This document shows, in pieces, positions 7,264 to 16,182 of a stretch of DNA of 38,940 nt. This DNA comes from Lachnospiraceae bacterium UBA3689 (GTDB taxonomy: Bacteria > Bacillota > Clostridia > Lachnospirales > Lachnospiraceae), in contig DFIU01000024.1 in the NCBI GenBank assembly GCA_002371465.1, forward strand, positions 1-38,940. The letters run 5' to 3'. The notes beneath the pieces are model-generated. The model was not told the DNA's origin, ran no database searches, and worked only from the letters and a program-made list of their open reading frames with translations. Positions within the stretch are counted from its first letter, which is position 1. Every line of letters begins with the position of its first letter. The translations under genes were made by a program, and so were the position numbers.

Positions 7264-9173
7264 AATACACCTCCCAGGATTACGCAGATCATTCCGATGA
7301 TGACGACCGTCGACAGGATCTGGGACGGCAGCATGAGCTTTCTCTGTCCGATCACATGCGCGAAGTAGTAGTTGGACACATGCATGTGCTGCACTTCCCC
7401 GTAGGAGGAAATGAAACCGTAATCCGTGCCGTCGTTGATACCGTTCATGTAGTTGGGCTTGATGTTGGTCCTGGTATTTTCACCAAACGCCATAGACACA
7501 GCCGGAACCGCGAAGACGATCAGGATGATGACAATGAGGACAACCAAAGTTGCCGTCGGCAGAACCTGCTCCGCGTTGCCGAACATTTCCCGCAGAAGCG
7601 GATCGACATAGCTGCTCGATAAGAGCGGGAAGAGCAGGCAGACACCGATCATCATGACCGCGTGGATGCCCAGGGAGATCTTCTCGTTGAGCTTGGTGAT
7701 ATCCTTGACCTTGGGGGCTCGGGACTGCTCCAAAAGCTTAGCCATCCACTTGGTCCAGTAAAGGGAGGTGATGGCGGAACCGAAGATGATGAAGAATACC
7801 AGCAGGATATTTCTCTCATCGACCGAAGCCCGAAGCGCCGCCCACTTGGAGATCAACATACCGAAAGGAGCCAGGAACATGCCGGCGATTCCGATGAACT
7901 GGACCATGGCCAGAAACGGCAGTCTGTAAATGAGCCCGTGGAAGGCTTCCAGATCTCTGGTGTGGAGGGTATTTTCCGTCGCGCCCACATCCTGGAAGAG
8001 CATGGACTTGGAGATCGCGTGGAAGATCATGAGGAAAATGCCTGCCCAGATGGTTTCAGCCGTACCGACACCGGCACAGGCGACCATAAGACCCAGGTTG
8101 GCGATGGTGGACATGGCAAGGACTTTCTTGGCATCCGTCTGGGCGATCGCCATGATGGAAGCTGCCAGGAAGGTGAAACCGCCGACAAAGGCGACCATCA
8201 GACCGGATGTTCTGCCGGACAGAGCCGGTGCCAGCCGGAAGAGGACATAAATACCAGCCTTGACCATAGTCGCGGAGTGAAGCAGGGCGGACGACGGAGT
8301 CGGCGCCACCATGGCGCCCAAAAGCCAGGTACTGAAAGGCAGCTGCGCGGACTTGGTCAGAGCCGCGAAGGCGATCAGGACGACCGGCAGCAGGGCGATA
8401 TTGGAGCCTACACTGCCCTCAAAGACCAGCTGCTGCAGCGTGACGGTCCCGGCTTCATAGGCATAGTAAGCGATAGCGATTGCAAGGGCGGTTCCGCCCA
8501 GCAGGTTCATCCAAAGAGCGCGGAAGGAATTCGTGATCGCCTCGGACGACTTGGTATAACCGATCAGCAGGAAGGAAATGATCGAGGTAACTTCCCAAAA
8601 GAGGTCGATCCAAAGGAGGGAGGAAGATGTGACGAATCCGAACATGGCTCCCAAAAAGCCAAAGAGCAGCATGAAGAAATAGTATCTTCTGTCCTGGAAT
8701 TCGCTGTGGTGGTGAGCATAGCCGTGCATATAGCCCACTGCGTAGATAACGATGAGTCCTCCGATTATTCCAACGATCAGGCACATCAGGATGGACAGAT
8801 GGTCCAGATAGATGTGATAGGTCGGCTCCATCTCGGGACCAAACAGTTCCAGATACGCGATCAAAAGCGTCGGAACAATGCTTAAAAGGCTGATCCAGTA
8901 CTTTTTATACTTAAAGCACAGGCAGGTCACAACGACCATCAGCACGATTTCGGAAGCCAGGATCACGTGATCTGCAACCTCCGTCTCAATAAAAAGCTCT
9001 ACCGGTTTCGCCCCAGCCAAAAACCACTGTACGACGAGGACGCCGACACCGATCATGACTATGACGGAGCCAAGGTAGGCTGCTACTCCACGCACACGGT
9101 TGTTTCTGATGACGAACATCAGGCAGGCCATGACAAGCGGGAATAGGATTAAAAAAGGAATCACCGTTGCCAT
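7260..9173 (-). CDS. echA: Ech hydrogenase membrane subunit A (NuoL/MrpA-like ion pump)
   Basis: This first gene of the operon encodes a 637-residue NuoL/antiporter-like protein with many transmembrane segments; this subunit carries the proton or sodium translocation path. Family motifs include LFWEVTSIISFLLIGY near residues 190-205 (essential Glu), AALTKSAQLPFSTWLLGAM near 270-290 and the conserved SALLHSATMVKAGIY that follows. The start at 9173 has a GGAG site. The upstream 164 bp separate it from the divergent TraX-like gene and contain a possible redox-responsive operator. Confidence 0.96.
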   Translation of the reverse strand: MATVIPFLILFPLVMACLMFVIRNNRVRGVAAYLGSVIVMIGVGVLVVQWFLAGAKPVELFIETEVADHVILASEIVLMVVVTCLCFKYKKYWISLLSIVPTLLIAYLELFGPEMEPTYHIYLDHLSILMCLIVGIIGGLIVIYAVGYMHGYAHHHSEFQDRRYYFFMLLFGFLGAMFGFVTSSSLLWIDLFWEVTSIISFLLIGYTKSSEAITNSFRALWMNLLGGTALAIAIAYYAYEAGTVTLQQLVFEGSVGSNIALLPVVLIAFAALTKSAQLPFSTWLLGAMVAPTPSSALLHSATMVKAGIYVLFRLAPALSGRTSGLMVAFVGGFTFLAASIMAIAQTDAKKVLAMSTIANLGLMVACAGVGTAETIWAGIFLMIFHAISKSMLFQDVGATENTLHTRDLEAFHGLIYRLPFLAMVQFIGIAGMFLAPFGMLISKWAALRASVDERNILLVFFIIFGSAITSLYWTKWMAKLLEQSRAPKVKDITKLNEKISLGIHAVMMIGVCLLFPLLSSSYVDPLLREMFGNAEQVLPTATLVVLIVIILIVFAVPAVSMAFGENTRTNIKPNYMNGINDGTDYGFISSYGEVQHMHVSNYYFAHVIGQRKLMLPSQILSTVVIIGMICVILGGVL

Positions 9174-9234
9174 TAGTTGAATCTCCTTTCACGAAATTAA
9201 GGGATGGTAATCCTTGGTCATTCTACATCATCCG

Positions 9235-9272
9235 GTGCAAAATTTCACTTATGTATGTAGTTTTGTGCAAAA
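9235..9272 (-). promoter_or_regulatory. Candidate Rex-like operator and promoter region of the ech operon
   Basis: On the minus strand GTGAAATTTTGCAC (9235-9248) matches the core of the Firmicute Rex operator GTGAAATATTTCAC at 12 of 14 positions. A second partial palindrome, TTTTGCACAAAA, lies at 9261-9272. A weak promoter reading uses TTGCAC as -35, a 17-bp spacer and TGAAAT as -10, so the first palindrome would cover the -10. Rex (NADH/NAD sensor) control of hydrogenase genes is known in Clostridia. The match is imperfect and no rex gene is in the window. Confidence 0.35.
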
Positions 9273-9337
9273 TAAGGTAGAATAATAAGAAGTATTTTTT
9301 AACCAGTCCCGGCACATGTTGTGAAAGGAAAATCCCC

Positions 9338-10093
9338 ATGACCCAGCTGCAGCTGCCCCAAAAATTCCGCCTTTTAGACGGCTCTTTTCTAAAAACGATC
9401 GCGGTCCTGACCATGCTGATCGACCACACCGCCGCCGGCATCATCTGGCTCAGCGTCATTAAGCCCGCTGTTCCGCTGGAAAAAGGCTCCGGTCTTTACC
9501 GGCTCTACCTGATCTACCGTCTCATGCGGGGAATCGGCAGGATCGCCTTTCCCATCTTTTGCTTCATGCTGACCGAGGGCTTTCGCTACACCAGAAGCAG
9601 GAAATCCTACGCCCTGCGCCTTCTCCTCTTCGCCCTTTTATCCGAGATTCCCTTTGACTTAGGGCTCTACCACAGGGTATTTTACCTGGGCCACCAGAAC
9701 GTCATCTTCACTCTGCTTTTGGGCTTTTTGCTGATGTGGGGCTGGGACATAAGCGGGCAGAAGATCCGGTCTGCCTTTTTGTCCGATCTGGTCCGCTTCC
9801 TGGTCCTTATAGGAATCTGCCTTGCAGCCTTTTTGCTGAAGACGGACTACGACTTTCGGGGCATTCTTTTAATCTCCGTCCTCTATCTCCTACGCTACGC
9901 CCCCCTGGCGCAACTGACGGCAGGCGCGCTCGTCATGTACTGGGAGTGGCCTGCCGTCCTCATCGCCTTCCCTCTTTTGGCTCTTTACAGCGGCAAAAAA
10001 GGAAAAGGCAGCAAATATTTCTTTTATCTTTTCTATCCCTTACATCTCCTGCTTCTCTTTGCAGCTTCCGTCCTGCTTCACTATGGTCCATGA
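9338..10093 (+). CDS. TraX-like membrane protein (putative acyltransferase family)
   Basis: The 251-residue protein is highly hydrophobic with about seven to eight transmembrane segments. It shows the TraX family layout: KTIAVLTMLIDHTAAGI near the N-terminus (the Asp-His is typical), IGRIAFPIFCFMLTEGFRYTRS, LLFALLSEIPFDLG and GHQNVIFTLLLGFLLM, ending in a YLFYPLHLLLLF helix. TraX of the F plasmid acetylates pilin; chromosomal Firmicute homologues are common and their substrate is unknown, so no conjugation role is claimed. It is the only plus-strand gene in the left two thirds of the window. Its last 54 bp overlap the convergent gene on the minus strand. Confidence 0.85.
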   Translation: MTQLQLPQKFRLLDGSFLKTIAVLTMLIDHTAAGIIWLSVIKPAVPLEKGSGLYRLYLIYRLMRGIGRIAFPIFCFMLTEGFRYTRSRKSYALRLLLFALLSEIPFDLGLYHRVFYLGHQNVIFTLLLGFLLMWGWDISGQKIRSAFLSDLVRFLVLIGICLAAFLLKTDYDFRGILLISVLYLLRYAPLAQLTAGALVMYWEWPAVLIAFPLLALYSGKKGKGSKYFFYLFYPLHLLLLFAASVLLHYGP

Positions 10094-10717
10094 CGGAATG
10101 ACGCCTCTGACGCAGGTCGTCGGATAGATCTGGGCATGTCGCCCCACAACCGTGCCGGGATTTAGGACCGCATTGCAGCCGATCTCCGCCCAATCGCCCA
10201 GGATGGCGCCGATCTTCCGCCTGCCGGTCACATAGGATTTCTGCCCCTTAACGACGATGTTCTTCCGGTCCGCCTTGATGTTGGATGTGATGGACCCCGC
10301 TCCCATGTGGGCGTGAAAGCCCAGGATGGAATCACCCACATAGTTGTAATGGGGAACTTCGCAGTGGTTGAAAATGATGACATTCTTTAATTCCACCGAA
10401 TTTCCGACCACGCAGCCGTTACCAACCAGGGCGTCGCCCCGGATAAAGGCACCATGGCGGACTTCTGTATCCTCGCCGATGATGCAGGCGCCGTGGATGT
10501 AAGCCGACTCAAAGACGTGGGCGGACCTGGCAATCCAGACATCCTCCCCGATCCGGTCATAGCGGTCCTCAGGCAGGCTCTTCCCGATCTCAAGAATCAG
10601 ATCGTGAATGCCGCCCAGAGCCTCCCAGGGATAGGTGAAGCCCTTCAGGTAATCCCCTGCCGCCGTCTCCTTTAAATCAAAAAGGTCCGAAATTTGAACC
10701 TGTTCTTCCTGTGCCAT
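10040..10717 (-). CDS. Left-handed beta-helix (hexapeptide repeat) sugar-nucleotide/acyltransferase-like protein
   Basis: The 225-residue product contains successive hexapeptide turns (VWIARSAHVFESAYIHG, IIGEDTEVRHGAFIRGDALV, GNGCVVGNSVELKNVII, IGAILGDWAEIGCNAVLNPG) forming a left-handed beta-helix like the C-terminal domain of GlmU-type enzymes. The N-terminal 45 residues (ISDLFDLKETAAGDYLKG) resemble proteins annotated as UDP-N-acetylglucosamine pyrophosphorylase-related, but no nucleotidyltransferase domain is present. The catalytic role is therefore uncertain: acyltransferase or nucleotidyltransferase accessory. The start at 10717 has AGGTAAGGA upstream. Its 3' end overlaps the TraX-like gene by 54 bp on the opposite strand. 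Confidence 0.8.
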   Translation of the reverse strand: MAQEEQVQISDLFDLKETAAGDYLKGFTYPWEALGGIHDLILEIGKSLPEDRYDRIGEDVWIARSAHVFESAYIHGACIIGEDTEVRHGAFIRGDALVGNGCVVGNSVELKNVIIFNHCEVPHYNYVGDSILGFHAHMGAGSITSNIKADRKNIVVKGQKSYVTGRRKIGAILGDWAEIGCNAVLNPGTVVGRHAQIYPTTCVRGVIPSWTIVKQDGSCKEKQEM

Positions 10718-10747
10718 AGTCCTTACCTCGTTTTTTTCTTTTCTAAC

Positions 10748-10759
10748 CAGACCGGTCTG
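10748..10759. promoter_or_regulatory. 12-bp perfect palindrome in the leader of the beta-helix gene
   Basis: CAGACCGGTCTG lies about 31 nt upstream of the start codon at 10717, within the 162-bp gap to topB. A second small inverted repeat (CTGAA, 3-nt gap, TTCAG) is at 10810-10822. No convincing promoter hexamers or U-tract terminator were found in this gap. An operator for a dimeric regulator is possible but unproven. Confidence 0.3.
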
Positions 10760-10879
10760 CCGTTCCCTGTTGTTCTGCTTAACACTTACCTATTAAGAAC
10801 TGATATGATCTGAATTTTTCAGCCTGGTCTTTTATGACTGAATCATCTGTGCCTTAATCTCTTATAAAGCTGAAACTCT

Positions 10880-12904
10880 TTATGATTTAGTCTTTTTCGC
10901 TCTTGATCTTGCCGAAGTCTTGGTCCGGGTAGTCCGCCGCCTCTTGGTCCCGGTCCGGTTCTGGTAGTAGGAGGCGGAAGTCTGGTAGTACTTGATCAGC
11001 TGCAGGGAATTGCTGCCCTCCATGACGCTTGAGCAGCGGCGGCTGATAAAGCCCTCCAGCTTGTCCATGTATTCCTCTTTGGAAATGCTGCCGTCCGCCA
11101 CCCCGGTCAGCCCCTTCTCCCAGCTTGCCGTCAGCTTGGGATTTAAAAGAGCCGGTATGGAAGCCTTGACTGCGATGCAGACCATCTCCCCCAGGAGTTC
11201 CGGCGTGATGACCTGGGTCTTCTTGTTGAGATTGAGATAGCCGATGCTGACCAGTTTCTTTAAGATCTCCGCCCGGGTTGCGGAGGTACCGATCCCGGAT
11301 CCCTTGATCTGCTCCCGCAGATCCTCATCCTCGATCAGCTGACCGGCATTTTCCATGGCTAAGATCATGGAACCCGATGTGTAGCGCTTGGGCGGCGAAG
11401 TCTCGCCCTCCTTGACCTCATAGCCGTCGACTTTAAGTTTCATCCCCTTTTTCAGGGACCGGACGTCAACTTTTGAGGCGGTCTCTTTTTCATTGCCCCG
11501 GCCTGCCACCTTCAGGTAGCCTTCCTTGACCAGCCTCCGGTCGTTGGCAAAAAAGCTCTCTGTCCCAATTGAAATCGCAAAGGAGGTCTTGGCGTATTCC
11601 GCTGCCGGATAGAAGATGGACAAGAAGCGCTTGACAATCGCCCGGTAGACCTTCTGTGCCGTCGAACTGAGCGATTTCAAAGCCCCCAGTCCCGAACCGG
11701 TCGGTATGATCGCGTAGTGGTCCGTGATCGCCTTATCGTTGGTATAGCGGGTCCTGCCGATCTTCTTCCACGTCTCCCCCGCCAGGACTTCCCCGGCGTG
11801 GTCCGCCTCCGGCTCAAAGCGGGTCAGCCCCTTTAAATTGGAGGAGATCACCTTTGCCACCGCAGAGGACAGCACTCTCGCGTCGGTTCGCGGATAGGTC
11901 GTCAGTTTCTTCTCGTAAAGTTCCTGGGCGACCTGGAGGGTCTGGTCCGGAGAGATTTTGAACATCCTGGAACAGTCATTTTGCAGTTCCGCCAGGTTGT
12001 ATAGAAGGGGCGGATTCTTCTTCTCTGTCTTGTGGGAGACCTCGGTAATCAGCCCCTCCTGGGGTTCAATTTGCTTCAACTGATCCAGCAGGTCTTCCGC
12101 GTCCTGCCTGGTCTTAAAGCCATTTTCCTTATAGAGCTTGGGCGACCCGAAATAGGGGCTGCCCTTGACCGCCCTCCACTCGGCTTCGATCCCGTCGAAG
12201 GTCCCCAAAAGCCGATAGAAGGGTTCCTTGACGAACCGGCGGATCTGCCACTCCCGATCGACCACCATACCCAAAACACAGGTCATGACCCGGCCGACCG
12301 AGACGACGGCGTAGCGCTCGTGGCGGAAATTGGCGATGCTGGACCCGTATTTTAAGGTCAGAAGACGGGAAAAATTGATCCCCATCAGATAGTCCTCTTT
12401 CGCCCGAAGATAGGCGGCATCGGAGACCGTATCGTAGGCAGCTTCCGGCTTTGCCTCCCGGATGCCCCTTTGGATTTCCTCGTCGGTAAAGGAGTCGATC
12501 CAAACCCGCCGCCGGTCCTTTTGGCGGACGCAGGGGTCAGCCATCATCTCCACCAGGCGGTAGATGTATTCCCCTTCCCGTCCGGAGTCGGTGCAGACAT
12601 AGATCGTTTCCACGTCCTGACGCGCAAGAAGGGCGCTCACGATCCTGAACTGCTTTGCCACCGAAGGAATGATCTCATACTTGAACTCCTTAGGAAGAAA
12701 AGGCAGCGTATCGAGGCGCCACTTCTTCAATTTTGGATCGTACGCCTCCGGGTAACTCATCGTCACCAGGTGCCCTACACACCAGGTGACGATGTAATCA
12801 TCATTTTCCAGATACCCGTCGTGGCGTCCGCCACCTACCCTAAGGCTTCTGGCGAACTCCTGGGCGACGCTAGGTTTTTCAGAAATAAATAGTTTCTTTC
12901 CCAA
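10880..12904 (-). CDS. topB: DNA topoisomerase III (type IA)
   Basis: The 674-residue type IA topoisomerase relaxes and decatenates DNA through single-strand passage. The Toprim region begins KKLFISEKPSVAQEF (Glu9) and includes TDSGREGEYIYR (about 105-116); the catalytic tyrosine is Tyr337 in LTTYPRTDARVL. The C-terminus has no zinc-finger cysteines and ends in a basic Lys/Arg/Thr tail. The start is a TTG at 12904, 12 bp after the asd stop; it gives the expected family N-terminus, although the ribosome binding site (AAAGAAG) is weak. It is the last gene of a long housekeeping run. Confidence 0.95.
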   Translation of the reverse strand: MGKKLFISEKPSVAQEFARSLRVGGGRHDGYLENDDYIVTWCVGHLVTMSYPEAYDPKLKKWRLDTLPFLPKEFKYEIIPSVAKQFRIVSALLARQDVETIYVCTDSGREGEYIYRLVEMMADPCVRQKDRRRVWIDSFTDEEIQRGIREAKPEAAYDTVSDAAYLRAKEDYLMGINFSRLLTLKYGSSIANFRHERYAVVSVGRVMTCVLGMVVDREWQIRRFVKEPFYRLLGTFDGIEAEWRAVKGSPYFGSPKLYKENGFKTRQDAEDLLDQLKQIEPQEGLITEVSHKTEKKNPPLLYNLAELQNDCSRMFKISPDQTLQVAQELYEKKLTTYPRTDARVLSSAVAKVISSNLKGLTRFEPEADHAGEVLAGETWKKIGRTRYTNDKAITDHYAIIPTGSGLGALKSLSSTAQKVYRAIVKRFLSIFYPAAEYAKTSFAISIGTESFFANDRRLVKEGYLKVAGRGNEKETASKVDVRSLKKGMKLKVDGYEVKEGETSPPKRYTSGSMILAMENAGQLIEDEDLREQIKGSGIGTSATRAEILKKLVSIGYLNLNKKTQVITPELLGEMVCIAVKASIPALLNPKLTASWEKGLTGVADGSISKEEYMDKLEGFISRRCSSVMEGSNSLQLIKYYQTSASYYQNRTGTKRRRTTRTKTSARSRAKKTKS

Positions 12905-12916
12905 TCTGCTGCTTCT

Positions 12917-14008
12917 TTACTTTTTTGTAATATAGCCAAGGGCCTTAAGCATCTCGGCACATTCCACCGCCCCGCCTGCCGCGCCGCGGAGGGTGTTGTG
13001 AGCAAGTCCCACGAATTTCCAGTCGAAGATGCTGTCCTTACGGAGCCGACCGATGGAGACGCCCATGCCGCCTTCAAAGTCCACGTCGAGAGCGACCTGG
13101 GGTCGGTTGTCGTCCTCCAGGTACTGGATAAAATGCTTGGGGGCGTGCGGCAGGGCAAGTCTCTGCGGTTCTCCCTCGTAGCTGCGGAGAGCCTCGATCA
13201 GCTCTTCCTTGGTAGGATCTTCCTTAAAATTCAGAAAAACCGTCGCCGTGTGGCCGTTTAAGACCGGGACCCGGATGCACTGGGAGGTGATCTTCAAATC
13301 TCCGCCGAATTTAACAATCTCACCGTTCTCCACATGACCGAAGACCTTTAAAGGCTCCTGCTCGGATTTTTCTTCCTCTCCGCTGATAAAGGGGATGATA
13401 TTGCCGACCATTTCCGGCCAATCTTTAAAGGTCTTGCCGGCACCGGAGATCGCCTGATAAGTGGAAACAACGACTTCCTTTGGGCCGAACTGTTTCCAGG
13501 CAGCAAGAGCCGGCGTATAGGCCTGGATGGAGCAGTTGGGCTTGACCGCGATAAAACCGCGCCTGGTCCCCAGCCGCTTCCGCTGGTCTTTAATGACCTC
13601 AAAATGGTCCGGATTGATTTCCGGCACGACCATGGGGACGTCCGGCGTCCAGCGGTGGGCGGAGTTGTTGGAGACGACCGGTGTTTCGGTCTTAGCGTAC
13701 TCCTCTTCAATCGCCCGGATCTCGTCCTTGGACATATTGACGGCGGAGAAGACGAAGTCAACGTCTCCGGCAACCTCTTCCACATCCGCTACATTTTTCA
13801 CGACCAGATCCTTGACATCTTCCGGCATGGGAACTTCCATCTTCCACTTATCGCCGACGGCGTCTTCGTACCGCTTGCCCGCGCTGTGAGCGGACGCTGC
13901 CAGAGTCTTGATTTCAAACCAGGGGTGCTGGTCCAACAGGGTAATGAATCTCTGCCCTACCATACCCGTGGCTCCCAGGATGCCAACTTTGATTTTTTCG
14001 TCTGCCAT
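12917..14008 (-). CDS. asd: Aspartate-semialdehyde dehydrogenase
   Basis: This enzyme reduces aspartyl phosphate to aspartate semialdehyde with NADPH, feeding lysine/diaminopimelate, threonine and methionine synthesis. The 363-residue protein has the Rossmann motif GILGATGMVGQRF at 9-21, catalytic Cys159 in VKPNCSIQAY and the HTATVFLNF stretch. Overall it resembles the archaeal/fungal-type Asd rather than the E. coli type. The start at 14008 has an AAGGAGG site 5 nt upstream. It lies between argH (30 bp upstream) and topB. Confidence 0.95.
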   Translation of the reverse strand: MADEKIKVGILGATGMVGQRFITLLDQHPWFEIKTLAASAHSAGKRYEDAVGDKWKMEVPMPEDVKDLVVKNVADVEEVAGDVDFVFSAVNMSKDEIRAIEEEYAKTETPVVSNNSAHRWTPDVPMVVPEINPDHFEVIKDQRKRLGTRRGFIAVKPNCSIQAYTPALAAWKQFGPKEVVVSTYQAISGAGKTFKDWPEMVGNIIPFISGEEEKSEQEPLKVFGHVENGEIVKFGGDLKITSQCIRVPVLNGHTATVFLNFKEDPTKEELIEALRSYEGEPQRLALPHAPKHFIQYLEDDNRPQVALDVDFEGGMGVSIGRLRKDSIFDWKFVGLAHNTLRGAAGGAVECAEMLKALGYITKK

Positions 14009-14038
14009 AGTACCCTCCTTGCCCCAATACGGGCTCTG

Positions 14039-15421
14039 TCAGTCTTCTTTCAGCTGATCCAGATAAGCTTTCGCGTTTGCCAGTTCCTGATCGATCGCGC
14101 CCGGCGCGCCCTTGGTAGTTCTGCGGTCCACACAGGTCTTCATGGAGATCGCGTCGTAGATATCCCCGTCAAAGAGGCTGCTTTCCTTCTGCCATTCCGT
14201 AAGGGGCAGGTCGTCAAGCTTTAGGCCCTCGTCAAGGCAGCGAAGAACGATCCGTCCGATGACGCCGTGGGCATCTCGAAAGGGCATCCCCTTCCTGACC
14301 AGATAGTCCGCCGCGTCGGTCGCGTTGGTGAAGCCGTGCTTGGCGCTCTCCTCCATGCGGTCCTTGCGGAAACTACTGGTTTCAATCATGCCCTTCATCA
14401 GCTGAATACAGCCCTTGGTCGTATCGATGGCGTCAAAGGTCAGTTCCTTATCTTCCTGCATATCCTTGTCGTAGGCAAGGGGCAGCCCCTTCATCGTGGT
14501 CAGAAGGGACATGAGCGCCCCGTAGACCCTGCCGGTCTTGCCCCGGATCAGCTCGGCGATATCGGGATTTTTCTTCTGGGGCATGATGGAACTGCCGGTC
14601 GCGTAGGTGTCATCGAGTTCGACGAAGCGGTACTCGTTGGAATTCCAGATGATAAATTCTTCGCTCAGACGGCTCAGGTGCATCATGGTGACGGCAAGGG
14701 AATTTAAATACTCCAGAACATAGTCCCGATCGGATACACCGTCCATGGAGTTTTCGCAGGGACCGTCAAAACCCAGCAGCTCCGCCGTATAAGCCCGGTC
14801 GAGAGGATAGGTCGTCCCCGCCAGCGCCCCGCTGCCTAAGGGGCAGAGATTCATGCGGTCCCGGATGGAGGAAAGGCGCTCTAAGTCCCGTTTAAACATT
14901 TCAAAATAAGCCCCGAAATGGTGGGCGAGCGTTACGGGCTGCGCCTTTTGCAGGTGGGTAAAGCCCGGCATATAGGTCTCGCGGTTTTGGTCACAGATCT
15001 CATAAATCGCTCGTAAAAGATCCGCCAAAAGGTCCTTTGTCTCGTCGATCTCATCCCGGATATAGAGCCGCATATCGAGAGCCACCTGGTCGTTTCTGGA
15101 CCTGCCGGTGTGGAGCTTTTTGCCCGCGTCCCCGATCCGTTCCGTCAGATTTGCCTCCACGAAGCTGTGGATATCCTCATATTCCCCTTCGAGTTTGAGC
15201 TTGCCGTCGGAAACATCCTTGAGGATGCCTTCCAGCCCCTCCATGATCTCATCCCGTTCCTCTCCGGTTATTATGCCCTGCGCTGCCAGCATGCCGGCAT
15301 GGGCAAGACTTCCCCGGATGTCCTGTTCAAATAAGCGTTTATCAAAGCCCAGGGACTGATTGAACTGATAGACCAGCTGATCGGTCTCCTTTGTAAAGCG
15401 GCCCCCCCATAACTGTGCCAA
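14039..15421 (-). CDS. argH: Argininosuccinate lyase
   Basis: This enzyme performs the last step of arginine synthesis, cleaving argininosuccinate to arginine and fumarate. The 460-residue protein begins MAQLWGGRF, has HTGRSRNDQVA near 104-114, THLQKAQPVT at 155-164, and the fumarase/lyase signature GSSIMPQKKNP at 276-286 with the catalytic serine. The start is a TTG at 15421 preceded by AAAGGAG at 8 nt spacing; no ATG gives the canonical N-terminus. No other arginine genes are in the window. Confidence 0.97.
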   Translation of the reverse strand: MAQLWGGRFTKETDQLVYQFNQSLGFDKRLFEQDIRGSLAHAGMLAAQGIITGEERDEIMEGLEGILKDVSDGKLKLEGEYEDIHSFVEANLTERIGDAGKKLHTGRSRNDQVALDMRLYIRDEIDETKDLLADLLRAIYEICDQNRETYMPGFTHLQKAQPVTLAHHFGAYFEMFKRDLERLSSIRDRMNLCPLGSGALAGTTYPLDRAYTAELLGFDGPCENSMDGVSDRDYVLEYLNSLAVTMMHLSRLSEEFIIWNSNEYRFVELDDTYATGSSIMPQKKNPDIAELIRGKTGRVYGALMSLLTTMKGLPLAYDKDMQEDKELTFDAIDTTKGCIQLMKGMIETSSFRKDRMEESAKHGFTNATDAADYLVRKGMPFRDAHGVIGRIVLRCLDEGLKLDDLPLTEWQKESSLFDGDIYDAISMKTCVDRRTTKGAPGAIDQELANAKAYLDQLKED

Positions 15422-15445
15422 GCGATCATCTCCTTTATAATAAAT

Positions 15446-16132
15446 TCACTGCTTCACCGTATTGATGCGCGAGTTTCTCCCAAGTTTAACATAATCCCGT
15501 CTCTTTGAAAAGACGCAGCCGCAGTAGTCCTGGCGGTAGAGTTGATACTCCTCCGACAGTTCCACCGACCGCTGATAGCCGCCCTTCTTCTTAAAGTTAG
15601 AAGGAAGCCATTTGACGGCATAGCCCTCTTGTCGAAGATTCCTGACGGCGGCTTCCCCGATCTCATTGAGCAGCTTCTCATCCTTCATGGGACTGATGGT
15701 CAGGGTCGTCGTCACATAGTCAAAGCCCTGCTCCGCCGCATAGCGGCAGGTCTTTTGCAGGCGGAGGGTAAAGCATCTGCGGCATCGGTCCGTCCCCTCC
15801 GGACACGCCTCATAACCCTTTGAAATCTCCCAGAAGCGGTCCGGTTCATAGGGGCCCTCCTCAAACTTTACCTGGTGCAGATGAGGCTGATCTCCGATCA
15901 GCCGCTTGATCTCGGCGATGCGGTGGTCGTACTCCGCTTTTTCCGTAATATTGGGATTGTAATAATAGTCGGTAATGGCAAAATGCCGGGACAGATATTC
16001 CAGACAGTAGGAGCTGCAGGGCGCACAGCAGCTGTGCAAAAGTAGGGTCGGCACTCTGCCGTCCCTCTCTTCTTTTTCAATAACCCGGTCCAGCTCTTTT
16101 TGAAAATTGCGCTGCTGACAGTCGATCTTCAT
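15446..16132 (-). CDS. queH: Epoxyqueuosine reductase QueH
   Basis: QueH is a non-cobalamin epoxyqueuosine reductase, the last step of queuosine tRNA modification. From MKIDCQQRNF the protein has 228 residues. The conserved cysteines are visible: HSCCAPCSSYC (Cys35, 36, 39, 43), then DRCRRCF and a C-terminal DYCGCVF. These bind the Fe-S cluster and metal. The start is uncertain: in-frame GTG (16186, overlapping the upstream stop as GTGA) and ATG (16177) would add 15-18 residues. I chose 16132 because family members begin close to this point, although the GAGG there is very close to the ATG. No other queuosine genes are nearby. Confidence 0.9.
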   Translation of the reverse strand: MKIDCQQRNFQKELDRVIEKEERDGRVPTLLLHSCCAPCSSYCLEYLSRHFAITDYYYNPNITEKAEYDHRIAEIKRLIGDQPHLHQVKFEEGPYEPDRFWEISKGYEACPEGTDRCRRCFTLRLQKTCRYAAEQGFDYVTTTLTISPMKDEKLLNEIGEAAVRNLRQEGYAVKWLPSNFKKKGGYQRSVELSEEYQLYRQDYCGCVFSKRRDYVKLGRNSRINTVKQ

Positions 16133-16182
16133 GCCCTCATGATAGCCTGCTGTCCGTTTAAAAGTCAATGGATTCATGAAAA

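Noticed and set aside
7662..8885. 407-codon open frame on the plus strand within echA
   Set aside because: It is antisense to a clear membrane protein gene, has highly charged shadow-type composition and no ribosome binding site or family match.
9338..10093. Conjugative element suggested by the TraX-like gene and topB
   Set aside because: No relaxase, coupling protein, mating-pair genes, integrase or attachment repeats are present; both genes are also common in chromosomes.
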